Positions 60,922 to 64,000 of a stretch of DNA of 64,000 bases are shown here, piece after piece; positions within the stretch are counted from its first letter, which is position 1; each line of letters starts with the position of its first letter. The DNA lies in assembly GCF_048564905.1 (NCBI RefSeq), contig NC_132991.1:57791501-57855500 (forward strand). The letters run 5' to 3'. Made by a program: the position numbers and the translations under genes. Under the pieces are notes generated by a model that was not told the DNA's origin, ran no database searches, and saw only the letters and a program-made list of their open reading frames with translations. The stretch is from Vicugna pacos (lineage: Eukaryota > Chordata > Mammalia > Artiodactyla > Camelidae).

Positions 60922-63900
60922 TTTTTTTCTTAGCCAAAGGTATTTTGTAAACTTGTAAAAATTATATGAATAGTTTAATGCAAAATTCTTAAATGCTTAA
61001 TACTTAAAATTATCATTGCTTCCCTTAAATAAAAATATTTTATTTAATAAAAATGATTAGCTCAGAATTGTACAGTATTTCTCATATAGATTTCTGCTGT
61101 ATAATGCCAATCCTATGCAATACAATAAGAACTGCATCATTCACTGTTCATTTTTACCACTGCTCTTCTGAATCCTGAAGGGCAAGGAAGGGGTGCTCAA
61201 ATAAACACGAAACAAAATACAATCCAAATAAACCGTGCAGAGTGATTCCTAATAGTTCTAAGTACATTTTGACTAAGCTCTTCAACCAGGGAACTAGGGG
61301 ATAAATGCAGGTATTGTTCCAGGACTGATAAGAAGTTTTGTTTTTATAAGCGTGGTAAAAGCTTTGTACTAGAAGTCACAGTTTAAGGATGCATGTTCTT
61401 TAAATAGTTATTACACATATATAGTCTCTGTAAATACTAGAAATACATATTAGACAGGGTCTGTGTATCTCTCAAAAGTCGGGTACAGTTGTTTTGTTTT
61501 GTTTTGTTTTTAAGTAAAGTAACATAGTTTTCAAAGTCCACAGGAATCCTGCCTGAAGAGTTTGAACAGCTGCCAGTAACTCTCACTGTGCAGGAGTTAC
61601 GGCATCTCTGTGACCCTTAGGGTTTGCCCAAACTGGATTTTCTGGCTTTCAGTATAGCAAGTGCATCTTTCACTGTGTGGAAGATAACATTCTTCACCGT
61701 AATTTATCTTCACAATTAGTATGAGTTTAGGACAGATAGCAGAATTCCTGAGTAAGCCAGAAACATTGTTTAACATGCTCTGGAGAGACAAAATATTCAG
61801 TCACTTTGATGCAACTATTAAGTTATGAACCTTTTATTGAAATTCCAACTGGGATAAATGCCACATCCCAAAGGAACTGTATAATAGCCCAGCCTTGAAC
61901 TCCACACTCTTGATAAAGATGCTTTCTTAGCAATCAGTCTAAATACCAGGTCTGAAAACTGATAGAATCATGGCTGAAGGGTTTTCCTGAATTTGCTCTT
62001 CTGATGCCTTTAAAGAATTCTCATATCTTCACCAGCATATATTTGCCAGGGGCTCCTGACTTCTCCTTTCTTCCAATAAATTGCTTGATTGTGAATTCAT
62101 GAGAACTTCCATCTTGCACAATTTTAAGGATTTCTTGGTCACTCTGTCCTTTGGGAATTCCCACATAGACCAGGACATTAGCTGCATCAGATATGTCTCA
62201 GTAAAGACATTGCTCCACATTTTCTGATCTTCTGAAATAATTAACCCATAAGCATTATGTCTTGGGACCCCAATCTCACCAAATAAAGTAGTCTGACAGT
62301 CTAGAGACAAAATTCAATTTGTCATCTCATCCGTGTATTCAAGCAATGGAATGTTGGCCATGAGATCATCAAACCTGGAGGGCATCATATCTCTAAAACT
62401 TCCCCCGATGGCCAGTCCTTAAATTTCCACATCAGTAATTCTATATCATTTTCCAAGAGATATGGAATATCTCCAAATCCATTCCAGAAGTCTCTTACCA
62501 TGTATTCTGTGATGATTTCATTGGTCTTTGGTATAGACTAAATGTTCTGTGTCCCCCCAAAATTCATATGTTGAAACTTAATCCCCAGTGTGATGGTATT
62601 TGGAGGTGAGGCCTTAGGTTTGAAGGCAGAGCCCCCATGGGTGGGATTAGCGCCCTTAGAAAAGAGACCCCAGAGAGCTCCACTGCCCTCTTCCATCAGA
62701 TGAGGACACAACAAAGACAGCCACCTATGAACCAAGAAGTGGACCCCACGAGATACCAAATCTACTGGAGCCTTAATCTTGAACTCCCCACCCTCCAGAA
62801 CTGTAATAAATAGATGTTTATTTTTTAAGCTATCCAGTCTGTGGTGTTTTGTTACAGCAACTTGAGACTAAGACAGTTCTACAATTAACTAGATCTCCTT
62901 CCTGGTCACTAAACTCTTTGCTGAAGGATTCAGGTTTCCAAAATTCAGTGTTCAAGTTATGAAGCACTGCAGACAGCATCACTGGCTGCCCTGGTTTCCA
63001 GTACTCCCCCAGTACGTTCCAGTTGCTCTTGTTATTGGGATCCTGCAAGCACAGCAAGCAATTACCCTAATGCTAGGTATGTCACGCATCCTTGACGTTC
63101 TTACACAAATCAGAGGAAGACTTATTTTCCGCTAAAGAAGGAAAAATATCATCAAGGATTTTTGCTGTATTCTTAAGTCCACTTTATGTCTTTTTCCTTC
63201 CCTTGTGGGCAAGATCTGTCAGCCATTCTAAAGGGGAAGTGCTGCCCGGACAAGCCGCTTTCATGAGGCTAGCCGGCTTGCAGGCTGCAGCCCCGCTCAC
63301 AGCTGCCGGTTCCAGCACTGAGGGATTCTGCAGGGGCACAGCATTAAGAAGAGATTTTTTTTCCCAACTAAGGAACTCTGTTTTATGTCTTCCGTTGAGG
63401 TCGATTTTGAAAAGAACTCAAATTGCCTGTTTGAACAATTTGCCTTTATTTCACATTTTGCTCTTACAAAATGAACCATCTTCAACGTCATAGAGAGCTT
63501 TTCTAAGAATGATCTGTGTAGACATCAAGTTCCTTGGTTCATGTACCTGACTTCTCATGTGTCTCAGCCAAGGAAAAGTCCTGTAGGTAACATCCCGATG
63601 GCAGTTTTTCTCCTTCATCTGGTAGCAGTCCACACACACTCCAAATTCACACTGAGGATGCAACTCATACAAGCTGAAGATGGTGGTATCACACACATCA
63701 CACATTTCTTGAACACACCTGGCCACTGGCTCCCTAGCAACCCTCCAAGAGATGCTCTTACTGTATGCCTCCACAGTTGACTTGGCTTCCTTTTCAGAAA
63801 TCATCATTTGACATAGTAGCCTCCAACACTGGCCAGGATGTATTTTCTATATCTATATCAGTCCCCACCACATTTTTGGTTAAAGGCAGTCGTAAGCTAA

Positions 63901-64000
63901 TTCCTTCATTGTTAGTACAAACAAAAGCAGAACAGAAAAAAAAAAAGTTCTAAAAACCTAATAAATAAGGTTTCCTAGAATCTGTGTGAGGAGACTTGTG
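60922..64000 (-). pseudogene. KDM3AP: KDM3A processed pseudogene (JmjC H3K9 demethylase retrocopy)
   Basis: The minus strand carries intronless KDM3A coding and 3' UTR sequence; the 5' part runs off the right edge. Recognisable pieces in order: zinc finger (CDVCDTTIFSLYELHPQCEF, 63690-63630), EPRNLMSTQIILRKALYDVE (about 63540-63480), KANCSNRQFEFFSKS (about 63430), LEPAAV (about 63310), ILDDIFPSLAENKSSSDL (about 63160-63105), LCLQDPNNKSNWNV (about 63050), WKPESFSKEF, LVNCRT, then after the LTR TNEIIT, AYGLIISEDQK and the C-terminal region to a terminus near 61615. The 3' UTR follows, with ATTAAA (about 60977) and a short A-run at 60922-60931. About 60 and about 20 residues seem absent, before ILDDIF and before LLCLQ. 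Several frameshifts and stops, and the JmjC iron-binding HxD is unreadable, so it is dead. Symbol is informal. Confidence 0.9.
62529..62875 (+). mobile_element. Solo LTR (MST/MLT1-like MaLR) inside the KDM3A retrocopy
   Basis: Same group as the LTR at 5822-6187: start TGGTATAGACTAAATG, run of C then AAAATTCATATG, ending AGACTAAGACA. It separates LVNCR from TNEIIT of the pseudogene, and near-identical 5-bp flanks (GGTCT at 62523-62527 and GTTCT at 62876-62880) fit a target-site duplication. No internal region. It is younger than the retrocopy. Confidence 0.85.

Noticed and set aside
1-64000. CRISPR arrays, bacterial operons or other prokaryotic systems
   Set aside because: Nothing of the kind; spliced exons, MIR, L1 and LTRs show a mammalian genome.
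54108-64000. 3' end of SLC40A1, the expected next gene
   Set aside because: No ferroportin sequence is visible; in other mammals it lies tens of kilobases farther on.

Overview
This is a mammalian nuclear window. It has long AT-rich introns, GT-AG splicing, a CpG-island promoter and dense interspersed repeats. The 3' ends of several L1 copies (531-1366, 6780-7053, 8797-8980, 34853-36045) have tails typical of even-toed ungulates, and the type at 6780-7053 and 8797-8980 looks camelid to me. I infer a cetartiodactyl, most likely a camelid; this rests on remembered repeat sequences, not on a search.

The only intact protein gene I can support is WDR75 (yeast Utp17/Nan1), a nucleolar WD-repeat protein of the UtpA (t-UTP) part of the small-subunit processome. 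All 21 coding exons lie on the plus strand between 28946 and 54107. I placed each splice site by frame continuity: the coding length sums to 2499 nt (832 residues plus stop) against 830 residues in human. The promoter is GC-rich, with a GC box, paired ETS cores, an NRF1-like palindrome and YY1-like motifs, as in many ribosome-biogenesis genes.

Layout: 1-28.5 kb is gene-poor DNA upstream of WDR75 holding L1 fragments, solo LTRs of the ERVL/MaLR class, a MER5A element split by nested insertions, a TcMar-Tigger-like fragment, L2, and a 40-bp tRNA-Cys 5' half flanked by target-site duplications. 28.5-54.3 kb is WDR75; its introns carry L1, L2, MIR and a pogo-type MITE. 54.3-60.9 kb is intergenic and ends in a run of minus-strand L1 pieces. 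From about 60.9 kb to the right edge a KDM3A processed pseudogene lies on the minus strand. It sits in an L1 and is itself split by an MST-like LTR.

I found no new protein-coding system. The most unusual objects are the tailless tRNA-Cys half retrocopy at 15446-15485, two perfect inverted repeats created inside L1 copies (1010-1050 and 59823-59907), the four-tract G-quadruplex motif at the start of WDR75 intron 1, and the layered history of the KDM3A retrocopy.
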